A stretch of 64,000 bases of DNA from positions 62,001 through 126,000 of the forward strand of contig JADKDJ010000033.1 of assembly GCA_016718405.1 (NCBI GenBank). The letters run 5' to 3'. Shown here one piece after another: positions 8,269 through 21,047 of the stretch. Positions within the stretch are counted from its first letter, which is position 1, and the number at the start of each line of letters is the position of its first letter. Source of the DNA: Candidatus Rhodoferax odensensis (GTDB taxonomy: Bacteria; Pseudomonadota; Gammaproteobacteria; Burkholderiales; Burkholderiaceae_C). The position numbers and the translations under genes are program-made. Below the pieces are notes generated by a model. That model did not search any database and was not told where the DNA came from. It saw only the letters and a list, made by a program, of their open reading frames with translations.

Positions 8269-9141
8269 ATGTCCTGGCTAGAAAAACTGCTCCCCCCGAA
8301 GATTCAGCAAACCAATATTGCAGACCGGCGCAGCGTGCCCGAGGGACTGTGGATCAAGTGTCCGAGCTGCGAGTCGGTGCTTTACAAAACAGATCTGGAA
8401 CAGAACCAGAACGTCTGCCCCAGTTGCAGCCACCACCATCGCATCGGCGCACGCGAGCGTCTCAACGTATTCCTGGACAACGAAGGCCGCTTCGAGATCG
8501 GCCAGGAAGTGTTGCCGGTCGACGCGCTCAAGTTCAAAGATAGTCGCAAATACCCCGAACGCCTTAAAGAGGCCATGGACAACACCGGCGAAACCGACGC
8601 GCTGGTGGTGATGGGTGGTGCCGTGCACAGCATCGGCGTAGTGGCCGCCTGCTTTGAATTCGAATTCATGGGCGGCAGCATGGGCTCGGTGGTCGGCGAG
8701 CGCTTTGTGCGCGGCGTGCACACCGCCATCGAGCAGAAGCTGCCCTTCATCTGCTTCACGTCCACTGGCGGTGCGCGCATGCAGGAGGGGCTGCTGAGCC
8801 TGATGCAGATGGCCAAGACCAATGCTGCCCTGACTCGTCTGGCCAAGAAGGGCCTGCCGTACATCAGTGTCCTGACCGACCCGACGATGGGCGGCGTGAG
8901 CGCCGGATTCGCATTCCTGGGTGACGTGGTGATCGCCGAGCCCAAGGCCCTGATTGGTTTTGCCGGCCCGCGAGTCATCGAGTCCACCGTACGCGTGACA
9001 CTTCCGGAGGGGTTTCAGCGAGCCGAGTTCCTGCAGACCAAGGGCGCGATTGACTTCATCTGCGACCGCCGCGAACTGCGCAAAACCGTGGCCAACACCT
9101 TGGCGATGCTGCTGCGGCAGCCAGCCGACGCGGTCAGCTGA
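8269..9141 (+). CDS. accD: Acetyl-CoA carboxylase carboxyltransferase subunit beta
   Basis: The 290-aa AccD forms the carboxyltransferase with AccA and makes malonyl-CoA for fatty-acid synthesis. An N-terminal C4 zinc ribbon is visible (about Cys31, Cys34, Cys50, Cys53 in CPSC and CPSC). The crotonase-fold core has the conserved GARMQEG and GGVSAGFAFLGD oxyanion segments. ATG 8269 is preceded by ACTGAGGTACTTGC, a plausible ribosome-binding site. The next gene converges, so the folC often found after accD is absent here. Confidence 0.95.
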   Translation: MSWLEKLLPPKIQQTNIADRRSVPEGLWIKCPSCESVLYKTDLEQNQNVCPSCSHHHRIGARERLNVFLDNEGRFEIGQEVLPVDALKFKDSRKYPERLKEAMDNTGETDALVVMGGAVHSIGVVAACFEFEFMGGSMGSVVGERFVRGVHTAIEQKLPFICFTSTGGARMQEGLLSLMQMAKTNAALTRLAKKGLPYISVLTDPTMGGVSAGFAFLGDVVIAEPKALIGFAGPRVIESTVRVTLPEGFQRAEFLQTKGAIDFICDRRELRKTVANTLAMLLRQPADAVS

Positions 9142-9186
9142 GCTCGTCAAGCGGACAAGGGGCATGGCCACCGAGGCCGGATGCCC

Positions 9187-9750
9187 TCAGCGCAGCAGGA
9201 CGGACCCTTGCAGGTGGCCCAGCATGATCGAGGCAATCTGCAGCACGACCAGCAATACCAAAGGGGAAAGGTCCACACCGCCGACCAGGGGAATGAGCCG
9301 CCGAATCGGTCTGAGGGCTGGAGACACCAAACGCTCAACAATATCCGTCATGACCGACCCGGTGGGCACCCACGACAGCACGGCATAGACAATCACCAGC
9401 ACGCTGAGCCCGGTAACAGCCAGCCTGAGCAGCCCGAAGGCGGCGAGTATCGGCACGGAAACCAGGCTGCCGCTAGCCCCCAGCAATAGCCAAAGCAGAG
9501 CGAACTGCAGCAGTTCCAACGCGAAGGCGGCAACCAGGCTGGCCGTATCCAGCGAACCGATGGCTGGTATCACACGCCTGAGTGGCAACACAATCCAGTC
9601 GGTCAACGCAAAGATGAATCTCCCCAACGGATTGCCCGAGCGCGCCGACAGGGGGATGCGCTGGTACTGCATGTACAGGCGCAACAGGCAGGTCCCGGCC
9701 AGCAGTCCAATGACCACTTCAAGTAACAGGGAAACAATTTGGTAAATCAT
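9187..9750 (-). CDS. YggT family integral membrane protein
   Basis: The 187-aa hydrophobic protein starts at ATG 9750; the open frame extends to 9879 but the extra residues are not family-like. It has two YGGT repeats: LLLRLYMQ...NPLGRFIFALTDWIVLPLRRVIP near the N-terminus and YAVLSWVPTGSVMTDIVERLVSPALRPIRRLIP near the C-terminus, each with flanking transmembrane helices. YggT proteins have been linked to osmotic tolerance and division-site organisation, but no defined reaction is known. It converges on accD. Confidence 0.85.
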   Translation of the reverse strand: MIYQIVSLLLEVVIGLLAGTCLLRLYMQYQRIPLSARSGNPLGRFIFALTDWIVLPLRRVIPAIGSLDTASLVAAFALELLQFALLWLLLGASGSLVSVPILAAFGLLRLAVTGLSVLVIVYAVLSWVPTGSVMTDIVERLVSPALRPIRRLIPLVGGVDLSPLVLLVVLQIASIMLGHLQGSVLLR

Positions 9751-9946
9751 GAATTCGCGGTGGTGAGCTTGGGATGATAACGGGCGCCTGCGGTGCTGCA
9801 GGCGCTGCCGAGCAACCCAACCCGACACCGATTGCGCCAGTATGGCTGGTCCCATGCGGGTCGTCGGAACGCCAGCCAACTAAAATCAACGGTTTCGCTG
9901 ATTCTGGCGTCGCCCTTGCCACCCACTCGCTTCATGTCCCTGCTCC

Positions 9947-11500
9947 ATGTCTGAACACAATCCCACCCACGCGCCCCAGGACGAAAACCAGCTGATCGCC
10001 GAGCGCCGCGAGAAGCTCAAAGCCATCCGTCAGCGGCAAAGCGAAGGCAAAGGCGCAGCGTTCCCCAACGACTTCAAGCCAAGCGACCATGCCGCCGACC
10101 TGTTCGCCGCGCACGCCGGTCAAACGCCCGAGGGCCTGCTCGAACAGGGCAGCGTCGCCAAGGTGGCGGGACGCATGATGCTCAAACGCGTGATGGGCAA
10201 GGCCAGCTTCGCCACACTGCAAGACAGCAGTGGCCGTATCCAGATCTACATCAAGGGTGAGGACGTGGGCGACGAGGTCTACGCCAGCTTCAAGCACTGG
10301 GACTTGGGCGACATCGTGGCCGCCGAGGGCAAGGTTTTCAAGACCAAAACCGGCGAGCTCTCCATCCACGCCAGCAGCATTCGCTTGCTGACCAAGAGCC
10401 TGCGCCCCATGCCGGACAAGTTTCACGGCATGAACGACCAGGAAGTGAAATACCGTCAGCGGTATGTGGACCTGATGACCGACGAGACCGCGCGCCAGCG
10501 CTTTGCCGCGCGAAGCAAGGCCGTCAGTGGCATTCGCGAGTTCATGGTGGCGCACAAGTTCCTGGAAGTCGAAACCCCGATGCTGCACCCGATTCCCGGC
10601 GGCGCCAATGCCAAGCCCTTCACCACGCACCACAACGCGCTGGACCAGCAAATGTTTCTGCGCATCGCGCCCGAGCTTTACCTCAAGCGCTTGCTGGTGG
10701 GCGGTTTCGAGCGCGTGTTTGAGATCAATCGGAACTTCCGCAACGAAGGCATCTCGGTGCGGCACAACCCCGAGTTCACCATGATGGAGTTCTACGCGGC
10801 CTACTGGGACTACCAGGACCTGATGACGTTCACTGAAGCGCTGATCCGCGACTGCGCCCACAAGGCGGTGGACACGCTGCACCTGAGCTACGACGGCAAG
10901 CCGGTCGATCTGTCCAAACCGTTCGAGCGCCTCACCATCCGCGAAGCGATCATCAAACACACTGAGGCTGGCGTCGCCCTGGAAGATGGCAACGGCCTGC
11001 GCGTGGACAACCCGACTTGGCTGTACAACGCGCTGCGCAAGCTGGGCCTGACCGAGGCCAAGCACCAGCTCTCGACCCGCTCGCTGGCCAGCCTGCAAGT
11101 GCTGTACTTTGAAGAAACTGTGGAGGACAAGCTGTGGCAACCGACCTTCATCTGCGAACACCCTGTCGAAATTTCGCCTCTGGCGCGCGCCAGCGACCAC
11201 AAACCCGGAGTGACCGAGCGTTTTGAGCTCTACATCACCGGGCGCGAGTTCGGCAACGGCTTCTCGGAATTGAATGATGCCGAGGAACAAGCCGCGCGCT
11301 TTCACGCCCAGGTGTCAGCCAAAGACAACGGCGACGATGAGGCCATGTACTACGACCACGACTTCGTACGTGCCCTGGAATACGGTATGCCACCCGCTGG
11401 CGGGTGCGGCATTGGCATTGATCGTTTGATGATGCTGCTGACCGACAGCCCCAGCATTCGCGACATCATTTTGTTTCCGGCGTTGCGCCGTGAGGCCTGA
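9947..11500 (+). CDS. lysS: Lysyl-tRNA synthetase, class II
   Basis: The 517-aa enzyme charges tRNA-Lys. An N-terminal OB-fold anticodon-binding domain (about 70-190) includes GRMMLKRVMGKASFATLQD. The class II core has motif 2 (FRNEGISVRHNPEFTMMEFY) and motif 3 (GIGIDRLMMLLTD, near the C-terminus). Length and motifs match bacterial LysS. Its stop codon lies inside the next reading frame, so the metallopeptidase-like gene downstream is probably co-transcribed. Confidence 0.96.
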   Translation: MSEHNPTHAPQDENQLIAERREKLKAIRQRQSEGKGAAFPNDFKPSDHAADLFAAHAGQTPEGLLEQGSVAKVAGRMMLKRVMGKASFATLQDSSGRIQIYIKGEDVGDEVYASFKHWDLGDIVAAEGKVFKTKTGELSIHASSIRLLTKSLRPMPDKFHGMNDQEVKYRQRYVDLMTDETARQRFAARSKAVSGIREFMVAHKFLEVETPMLHPIPGGANAKPFTTHHNALDQQMFLRIAPELYLKRLLVGGFERVFEINRNFRNEGISVRHNPEFTMMEFYAAYWDYQDLMTFTEALIRDCAHKAVDTLHLSYDGKPVDLSKPFERLTIREAIIKHTEAGVALEDGNGLRVDNPTWLYNALRKLGLTEAKHQLSTRSLASLQVLYFEETVEDKLWQPTFICEHPVEISPLARASDHKPGVTERFELYITGREFGNGFSELNDAEEQAARFHAQVSAKDNGDDEAMYYDHDFVRALEYGMPPAGGCGIGIDRLMMLLTDSPSIRDIILFPALRREA

Positions 11501-12047
11501 ACCGGCACCAGCACTGAAGTACCTGGCCGCCTACCCGGCCCACGTTCTGGCACAGGTGCATGTCCTGCTTGACCAGGGCCAACTTGGTGCCATGCTGCTT
11601 AAGAAGTACCTGCATTCCCACGCGGTGCGCACAGACAGAGCGTTGTACGACTATGTTCAATCAATCAAGGCAACCAAGCTACGTGGCAGCGAGCCGCTGA
11701 GCAAGGTTGCGTTTGACACCAAGTTGCACGTGATGGCGCACGCACTGGGCACGCATACCGCCGTGTCCCGGGTGCAGGGTAGCCGCCTCAAGGCCAAGCG
11801 CGAGATTCGCGTAGCCACGCTGTTCAAGGACACGCCGATCGAGTTCCTGCGCATGATCACGGTCCACGAGCTTGCACACCTCAAGGAACGCGCCCATGAC
11901 AAGGCCTTCTACCAACTGTGTTGCCACATGGAGCCCGACTACCATCAATTTGAGTTTGACTTGCGCCTCTACCTCACCCACCTTGACCTTGGTGGCAAGG
12001 TCGATTGGCCATCCGGTCCCTCCCTCAACACGCAAGCCGGCCGCTGA
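11490..12047 (+). CDS. YgjP-like metallopeptidase domain protein (DUF45)
   Basis: The 185-aa protein carries VHELAHLKERAHDKAFY (from about residue 125). This zinc-binding HExxH-type motif with a downstream histidine is typical of the YgjP/WLM (DUF45) metallopeptidase group. No signal peptide or membrane segment is visible, so it is probably cytoplasmic. The substrate is unknown for the family. GTG at 11490 overlaps the end of lysS by 11 bases; there is no better start. Confidence 0.75.
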   Translation: MRPEPAPALKYLAAYPAHVLAQVHVLLDQGQLGAMLLKKYLHSHAVRTDRALYDYVQSIKATKLRGSEPLSKVAFDTKLHVMAHALGTHTAVSRVQGSRLKAKREIRVATLFKDTPIEFLRMITVHELAHLKERAHDKAFYQLCCHMEPDYHQFEFDLRLYLTHLDLGGKVDWPSGPSLNTQAGR

Positions 12048-12062
12048 TCGTCACCACCTGCC

Positions 12063-12833
12063 ATGTTCTTCGCCGGCAAACTTCTCGCCCTGCTGACGCA
12101 ACCACTTGGTTGGGTGATGGGTTTGCTGACACTCGCCGCCCTGGGCCATCGGCGGCGTCCTGCCTGGAGCAGGCGCCTGACCCTGTGCGGCTTGACCCTG
12201 TTGGCACTGACCGGGTGGCAGCCCTTGCCCGACGCCTTGATACGTCATTTGGAACAGCAGTATCCGGCCGTGCCGGCTGATGCCCCACTGGAGCAGTATC
12301 ACGGTCTGGTGGTGCTCGGTGGTGCACTGGAGTCGCAGCGTATCTGGGAAGGCAACGCTCAGGTTGCGCTCAACGCTGCGGCTGAGCGTATGACCATGTC
12401 GGTGGTGTTGATGCGGCAGAACCCGCGGATGCTGCTGCTGTTCTGCGGTGGCGAAGGCGACCTGATCAGCCAAGGCGCAAGCGAGGCGCAGCGTGCGTCA
12501 GTGTTCTTCACCAGCATGGGCCTTGCCAGGGATCGCATTCGATACGAATCGGCTTCCCGCACGACCCACGAGAATGCAGTGCTTGGCGCATTGCTGCCCG
12601 GCATCGACCGCAGGCAGGCGTGGCTACTTGTGACAACTGCCTCGCACATGCCACGGGCCATGGCGTCTTATCGAAAAGCCGGATGGAATGTCACCGCCTA
12701 CCCGGTGGACTTTCGTGCCGGAATGCATACGCCATGGTGGGAGTATTCGCTGAGCCAAGGTGCCCAGCGGTGGCAGTTGGCACTGCACGAACTGATTGGT
12801 TTTGCGGCTTACCGCCTCTTCGCGCGGGTATAG
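12063..12833 (+). CDS. YdcF/ElyC (DUF218) membrane protein
   Basis: The 256-aa protein has two hydrophobic N-terminal segments (about 5-27 and 38-55) followed by a DUF218 domain with GLVVLGGALE, FCGGEGD, ESASRTTHENA and VTTASHMPRA. E. coli ElyC and YdcF belong here; ElyC is linked to envelope integrity and undecaprenyl-phosphate recycling for peptidoglycan. It sits 15 bases after the metallopeptidase gene in the same direction. Exact function is not deducible. Confidence 0.85.
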   Translation: MFFAGKLLALLTQPLGWVMGLLTLAALGHRRRPAWSRRLTLCGLTLLALTGWQPLPDALIRHLEQQYPAVPADAPLEQYHGLVVLGGALESQRIWEGNAQVALNAAAERMTMSVVLMRQNPRMLLLFCGGEGDLISQGASEAQRASVFFTSMGLARDRIRYESASRTTHENAVLGALLPGIDRRQAWLLVTTASHMPRAMASYRKAGWNVTAYPVDFRAGMHTPWWEYSLSQGAQRWQLALHELIGFAAYRLFARV

Positions 12834-12860
12834 ACCCTGGATGCGCCTGAACTCGCCTGC

Positions 12861-13022
12861 TCAGACTTGTTGCGTGTTGGGGGTATGAGCGACTTTGGCA
12901 CTGGCGGGTGTTGTCGCCTCATCGGGCTGACGTGTGTGCCGGGTGCGCGCACCACTGGAAGACAGCGCAAATGCGCCAATGATCACCAACGCCACCACCA
13001 ATACATTGACCACAGTTAACAT
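12861..13022 (-). CDS. Small single-span membrane protein, 53 aa
   Basis: The frame starts at ATG 13022 and stops at TGA 12861. Its ribosome-binding site is unusually good: GGGAG, six bases upstream. Residues 1-20 (MLTVVNVLVVALVIIGAFAL) form one hydrophobic helix. The rest is hydrophilic, rich in Thr, Ala and Arg, and ends PNTQQV. No family is recognised. The strong ribosome-binding site and the helix-plus-tail layout make it more likely real than chance. It is antisense to the neighbouring genes. Confidence 0.55.
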   Translation of the reverse strand: MLTVVNVLVVALVIIGAFALSSSGARTRHTRQPDEATTPASAKVAHTPNTQQV

Positions 13023-13046
13023 GTTTTCTCCCAAATTGAAATCGCC

Positions 13047-13068
13047 CTGACAGCCGGAGAATTGTCAG
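13047..13068. promoter_or_regulatory. Inverted repeat upstream of the small membrane protein
   Basis: CTGACA (13047-13052) and TGTCAG (13063-13068) form a perfect 6-base dyad around a 10-base spacer, 25 bases upstream of the small gene's ATG. It could be an operator or a 5' UTR hairpin. The remainder of the gap up to 13324 shows no further gene or clear signal. Confidence 0.3.
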
Positions 13069-13324
13069 CTTGCGTTGTGTCCGGGTCATGACAATTTGGC
13101 ACGCAAGGCGGTGGCAAGACCAGGGACCACACCACTCCAAACGCCACACCAAGGAGGGCGTTGGTCTGCCGTTTCGCAGCCAACAAGGCACCTTGGTTCT
13201 CTTGTCGCGACTCTGGAAAGAATAGTAGCCTTGATTGAGTTGCACCAGCAAATATGGCGGCAACCTACCGTGAGATATTCACGATTGCGGCGAGTAAAAC
13301 ACCGGCATGCATGGCCGAGGGCGC

Positions 13325-17095
<3,771 letters not shown>

Positions 17096-17132
17096 GATTT
17101 TTGGGCCTCTTGTCTAAAAGAGACAGACAGGT

Positions 17133-18092
17133 CTAGTTGAAGTAAAAGGGAACAAAGATGTCGCTGGCGGCGTGGCCCACGGAGCGCACCCATTCGCGGG
17201 AGAAGCGCTCGCCTATGCGTTTGAGATCAGTTTCCAACTCGCTGGATATGCGTTCCACCTTGATGCCGTTGGCTTGCAACTCCCGGGTGGCAGTCTGGGC
17301 AACTGCCTCGCTGGCAACCCAACCCCGATATTCGGCGTCGGTAGCCGCCTTTAGCACCGCCGAGCGGGCGTCGGGTGCCAGCGCTTCAAAGGTCTTGGCG
17401 TTGACGAACACAATGTTCTTCGGAAACCAGGCACTGATTTCGTAGTAGTGCTTGATTGGCCCCCAGACCTTGTTCTCCACCCCGGTCACAGCGGACGTGA
17501 TCATGGCGTCCATGCGGCCATCCGCTACAGCCTTGCCGACATCCAGCATGGCTACATCCACGGGCGTGGCGCCCAGCATTTCCGCCAGCCGCACCGTAGT
17601 CTGGTTGTAGGTTCGCATCTTGACGTTCTTGAAATCGCCCATCGCCTTCACCGGACGTGTGGTGTACAGCCCTTGCGGTGGCCAAGGCACGGCGTACAAA
17701 ATCTTCAGGCCCCGCTGTCCAAAGTCTCGCTCCATGCCGGGGCGCTGCAACTCCCACAGGCGCTGTGCTCGTTTGTAGGAGCCCACCACAAACGGAATGG
17801 AGTCCGCTCCGGCAATCGGAATTTCCTTGACCATGCTGGTCATGATGGTCTCCCCCGCCTGCACTTTTCCGTCTTGTACCGCCTGGCGGATCTCGCCGAG
17901 CTTGAACAAACTGCCGTTGGGCGCCACATCTATCGTCAACTGGCCGTTGGTGGCTGCGGCCACCTCGCGGGCGAACTGGGAAATGTTCGCCGTATGAAAC
18001 GACTCGGTCCGATAGCCGGTGGCCAATTTCCAGGAAGTTTGTGCGTGCGTCACCGTGGCCGCACACAAGGCAGCAAGCAATATCGCTTTCAT
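17133..18092 (-). CDS. dctP: TRAP transporter substrate-binding protein (DctP family), first
   Basis: The 319-aa periplasmic protein has a signal peptide (about 1-17, ending THAQ) and a DctP fold with the family segments ADSIPFV, KILYAVPWPPQGLYTTRPV and MKTYNQTT-like KMRTYNQTT. The arginine in this region (about Arg159) is the usual carboxylate-binding residue. It delivers an organic acid to the QM permease. It is the last transporter gene, 37 bases before the oxoprolinase gene, and is clearly related to a second DctP gene at 20028-20999 in the same cluster. Confidence 0.9.
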   Translation of the reverse strand: MKAILLAALCAATVTHAQTSWKLATGYRTESFHTANISQFAREVAAATNGQLTIDVAPNGSLFKLGEIRQAVQDGKVQAGETIMTSMVKEIPIAGADSIPFVVGSYKRAQRLWELQRPGMERDFGQRGLKILYAVPWPPQGLYTTRPVKAMGDFKNVKMRTYNQTTVRLAEMLGATPVDVAMLDVGKAVADGRMDAMITSAVTGVENKVWGPIKHYYEISAWFPKNIVFVNAKTFEALAPDARSAVLKAATDAEYRGWVASEAVAQTATRELQANGIKVERISSELETDLKRIGERFSREWVRSVGHAASDIFVPFYFN

Positions 18093-18145
18093 GGGAATCT
18101 CCGAGAAGGATGAGGGCGCCCGCTAACCCCATGCGGGCTTGGATT

Positions 18146-19441
18146 TCAGCCCATATTGCGCGGCATCCAAAGCACCATATTCGGGATGAAGTAGGTCAGG
18201 AACACCATGGCCACCATCACAGCAAAGAAGGGAGCCGCCACCCGGGCCAGGTACATCAACTGCTTTTTGGTCAGGCCCTGCAACACAAAGAGGTTGAAGC
18301 CCACCGGTGGGGTGATCTGCGCCATCTCGACCACCAACACGATGAAGATGCCAAACCAGATCAGATCAAAGCCGGCCTTTTCCACCGTGGGCAACAGCAC
18401 CGACATGGTCAGAACCACCATGGAGATGCCATCCAGAAAACAGCCCAGAACGATGAAGAAGCCGATCAGGATCACGATCAGCATCAAGGGCGACAGCTTG
18501 AGTCCGCCAATGAACTCAGCCAGGTGCCGTGGCAGACCGATAAAGCCCATAGCCAGGGTCAGGAAGGCTGCGCCCGCCAGAATCAAACCAATCATGCAGT
18601 ACACCCGGCACGCCGCATACAGACCGCTCTTGAACGTGGCCCAGGTGAGCGAGCGCTCGATGCCCGACAGCAGCAGTGAACCCCCAACACCCAGGGCGGC
18701 TGCCTCGGTCGCGGTCGCAATGCCGGAATAGATGGACCCCAAGACCAAGGCAATCAGCGACACCACGGGAATCAGGTTGCGCCCTTCATAGATTCTTTGC
18801 GCAAAGGTCATGGCCGCATCGGCCGGCGGAATCTTCTCTTTGTTGAACAACGCCCAGATAACGATGTAGCCACTGAACAGGCTGGCCAGCACCAGGCCCG
18901 GAATCACCCCCGCGATGAACAACTTGGCAATCGACACGTTGGCCGCCACGCCGTACACAATCATGATGATGGAAGGGGGAATCAACAGACCCAGCGTGCT
19001 GGCCCCCGCCAAGGTACCAATCGAGATGTCTTGCGGGTAGCCGCGCTTCTTCAACTCGGGCAGCGAGATCTTGCCAATGGTGGCGCAGGTGGCTGCCGAT
19101 GAGCCCGATACCGCCGCAAAGATGGTGCTGCCAATCACATTCACGTGCAGCAGGCGTCCGGGCAACCAGTTCACCCACGGTGCCAGACCTCTAAACAAGC
19201 CTTCCGACAACTTGCTGCGAAACAGGATTTCGCCCATCCACAGAAACAGCGGCAGTGCTGTCAGTGTCCAGCTGGAGGTAGAGCCCCAAATGGTCAGCAG
19301 CATTGCGTCGCCCACGGGGCGCTGGGTAAAGAGCTCCATGGCAATCACCGCCACGCCCAGCAGGGACAGGCCAATCCACATGCCGGAGCCCAGTACAACA
19401 AAGAGCAGCACGATCAGCGCGCCAGCAATCAGGATATCCAT
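18146..19441 (-). CDS. dctM: TRAP transporter large permease (DctM)
   Basis: The 431-aa protein has about 12 hydrophobic segments and the DctM family signatures LLIPPSIIMIVYG, GSSAATCATIG and ITPPVGFNLFV. It forms the sodium-driven translocation channel with DctQ. It is flanked by dctQ upstream (30-base gap) and the first dctP downstream, all leftward. Start ATG 19441. Confidence 0.94.
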   Translation of the reverse strand: MDILIAGALIVLLFVVLGSGMWIGLSLLGVAVIAMELFTQRPVGDAMLLTIWGSTSSWTLTALPLFLWMGEILFRSKLSEGLFRGLAPWVNWLPGRLLHVNVIGSTIFAAVSGSSAATCATIGKISLPELKKRGYPQDISIGTLAGASTLGLLIPPSIIMIVYGVAANVSIAKLFIAGVIPGLVLASLFSGYIVIWALFNKEKIPPADAAMTFAQRIYEGRNLIPVVSLIALVLGSIYSGIATATEAAALGVGGSLLLSGIERSLTWATFKSGLYAACRVYCMIGLILAGAAFLTLAMGFIGLPRHLAEFIGGLKLSPLMLIVILIGFFIVLGCFLDGISMVVLTMSVLLPTVEKAGFDLIWFGIFIVLVVEMAQITPPVGFNLFVLQGLTKKQLMYLARVAAPFFAVMVAMVFLTYFIPNMVLWMPRNMG

Positions 19442-19471
19442 GGTGTTCTCGCTCGTCCGTTAGGCGGGTGG

Positions 19472-19984
19472 TTATTCGGCGCGGGCCGATTCGCCATCCG
19501 CCACTTCAAAAAACGGTCGCCCCTGGATGCGGCTGATCAAGGCATCGACAAACGCCACGGCCAAGCCAATGCACCCCAGCAACATCAGCACTTGCGGCAT
19601 CCACAGAGGCGTGACATCGGCACCGGCCGACACGTCGTGGTAGGTGTACGACTGCCACACCAAACGAGCCGCGTAGAAAGCAAAGAACAGGGTCAAGGCC
19701 GAGGCCGCCGCCAGGCACCAGTACTCAATTACGTTGAGCAAACGGGGGGGCAATCGTTGCAGCACCATGGTGACGCGGATATGGTCCCCATGGCGCAGCG
19801 ATGCCGGCAAGGCCAGGAACAGGGTGGCGGCAATGGCGTAACCGGCATACGCATCCAGCCCCGGTATGTCCCACAAGAATTGCCGGGCCGCCACCCCCAG
19901 CAAAATAATGCCAAACGTCGCCACCATGGCCAGCCCCGAGAGGAACAGCAGGAACTGATAAAAATTCTTGACCAACGCATTCAT
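19472..19984 (-). CDS. dctQ: TRAP transporter small permease (DctQ)
   Basis: The 170-aa protein has four membrane segments and the DctQ pattern (…YAGYAIAATLFLALPASLRHGDHIRV). A perfect AGGAGG is centred five bases upstream of ATG 19984, so that ATG is chosen over the GTG at 19987. It anchors and stabilises the DctM permease. Confidence 0.92.
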   Translation of the reverse strand: MNALVKNFYQFLLFLSGLAMVATFGIILLGVAARQFLWDIPGLDAYAGYAIAATLFLALPASLRHGDHIRVTMVLQRLPPRLLNVIEYWCLAAASALTLFFAFYAARLVWQSYTYHDVSAGADVTPLWMPQVLMLLGCIGLAVAFVDALISRIQGRPFFEVADGESARAE

Positions 19985-20027
19985 CACAGCCTCCTACGGT
20001 TCAAAGAAACAAGTGCCGGGCGCTGAG

Positions 20028-20999
20028 TTACTTCTTTTTGTAGGCTTCAATGATGGCAACGCCATCCGGGCCCGCCGAGGCAAGCCAATCGCGCACCATG
20101 GTGTCGCCAATCTTGGAAAGGCCGTCGCGGATCTCGGTGCTGGGCTGGCCGGTGGTCATGCCCTGTTTGGCAAGCTCGGCGATGTAGCCCGCATCTTTGG
20201 CGCGGCTGGCAGCCCAGCCACGCTCTTCGGCCGCTTTGCCGGCAGCAACCACGGCGTCTTGTGTGGCCTTGTCCAGCGCGTCAAAGGCCTTTTTGTTGAC
20301 CACCGTAGCGTTGCGGGGCAACCATCCGTTGACGATGTAGAAATACTTGGTTTGCTCAAACAGCTTGCTGTCCACACCGCTGGCGCTGGAGGTCAGGAAG
20401 TTGTCGACAGCACCCGTTGCCAGGGCCTGCCCCAGCTCTGCCAATTGAATCGTCACCGGCTGGGCCTTCACCATCTGCGCAATCTTGGTGGTGTAGGGGT
20501 TGTAGGCGCGCATCTTGGTGCCCTTGAAGTCGTCCATGGTCTTCATGGGTTTGACGGAATACAGCGACTGACCGGGCCATGGCACCGAGAACAGCAGCTT
20601 CATGCCCTGGTCTGCCAGGAGCTTTTCAGTGGCTGGCTTTGCAACCGCATACAACTTTTGTGCTGCGTCGTAACTGGTGGCCAGGAAGGGAATGGAGTCC
20701 ACGCCGAACAGCGGATTTTCGTTGGAATAGGCCGACAGGATGAACTCACCGGCCTGGGTCTGGCCGCTTTGTACAGCACGCTTGATCTCGGGCATCTTGT
20801 ACAACGAAGCCCCGGCATGCACCGTGATTTTGAGCTTGCCGCCGGTGGCCTTGGCCACGTCATCCGCGAACTGCTGCACGTTTTCGGTCTGGAAGGTGTA
20901 GGTGGCATAACCCGTGGGCAAGTCCCACTTGGTTTGTGCGAAGGCCAGCGGGGCGACCAGCGTGGCGGAGCAGCTCAGGATCAGGGCGAGTTTTTTCAT
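20028..20999 (-). CDS. dctP: TRAP transporter substrate-binding protein (DctP family), second
   Basis: The 323-aa protein has a signal peptide (about 1-21, ending AFAQ) and DctP motifs GVDSIPFLATSY, LFSVPWPGQSLYSVKPM and TKMRAYNPYT. It is parallel to the 17133-18092 protein throughout (WDLPTGYATYTFQTENVQQFADDVAKAT against WKLATGYRTESFHTANISQFAREVAAAT). So the cluster holds two paralogous receptors for one QM permease pair, perhaps with different stereoisomer or ring/open-form preference. That last point is inference. Confidence 0.9.
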   Translation of the reverse strand: MKKLALILSCSATLVAPLAFAQTKWDLPTGYATYTFQTENVQQFADDVAKATGGKLKITVHAGASLYKMPEIKRAVQSGQTQAGEFILSAYSNENPLFGVDSIPFLATSYDAAQKLYAVAKPATEKLLADQGMKLLFSVPWPGQSLYSVKPMKTMDDFKGTKMRAYNPYTTKIAQMVKAQPVTIQLAELGQALATGAVDNFLTSSASGVDSKLFEQTKYFYIVNGWLPRNATVVNKKAFDALDKATQDAVVAAGKAAEERGWAASRAKDAGYIAELAKQGMTTGQPSTEIRDGLSKIGDTMVRDWLASAGPDGVAIIEAYKKK

Positions 21000-21047
21000 G
21001 TCAGTCCTTGGTGGGTGGGTGAAGAGTGGGCCGGGAAATGGGGGCGC

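Noticed and set aside
9142..9186. Intrinsic terminator between accD and the YggT gene
   Set aside because: There is a stem (GGGCAT-GGCC with GGCC-ATGCCC), but no T-run on either side. It is too weak to call.
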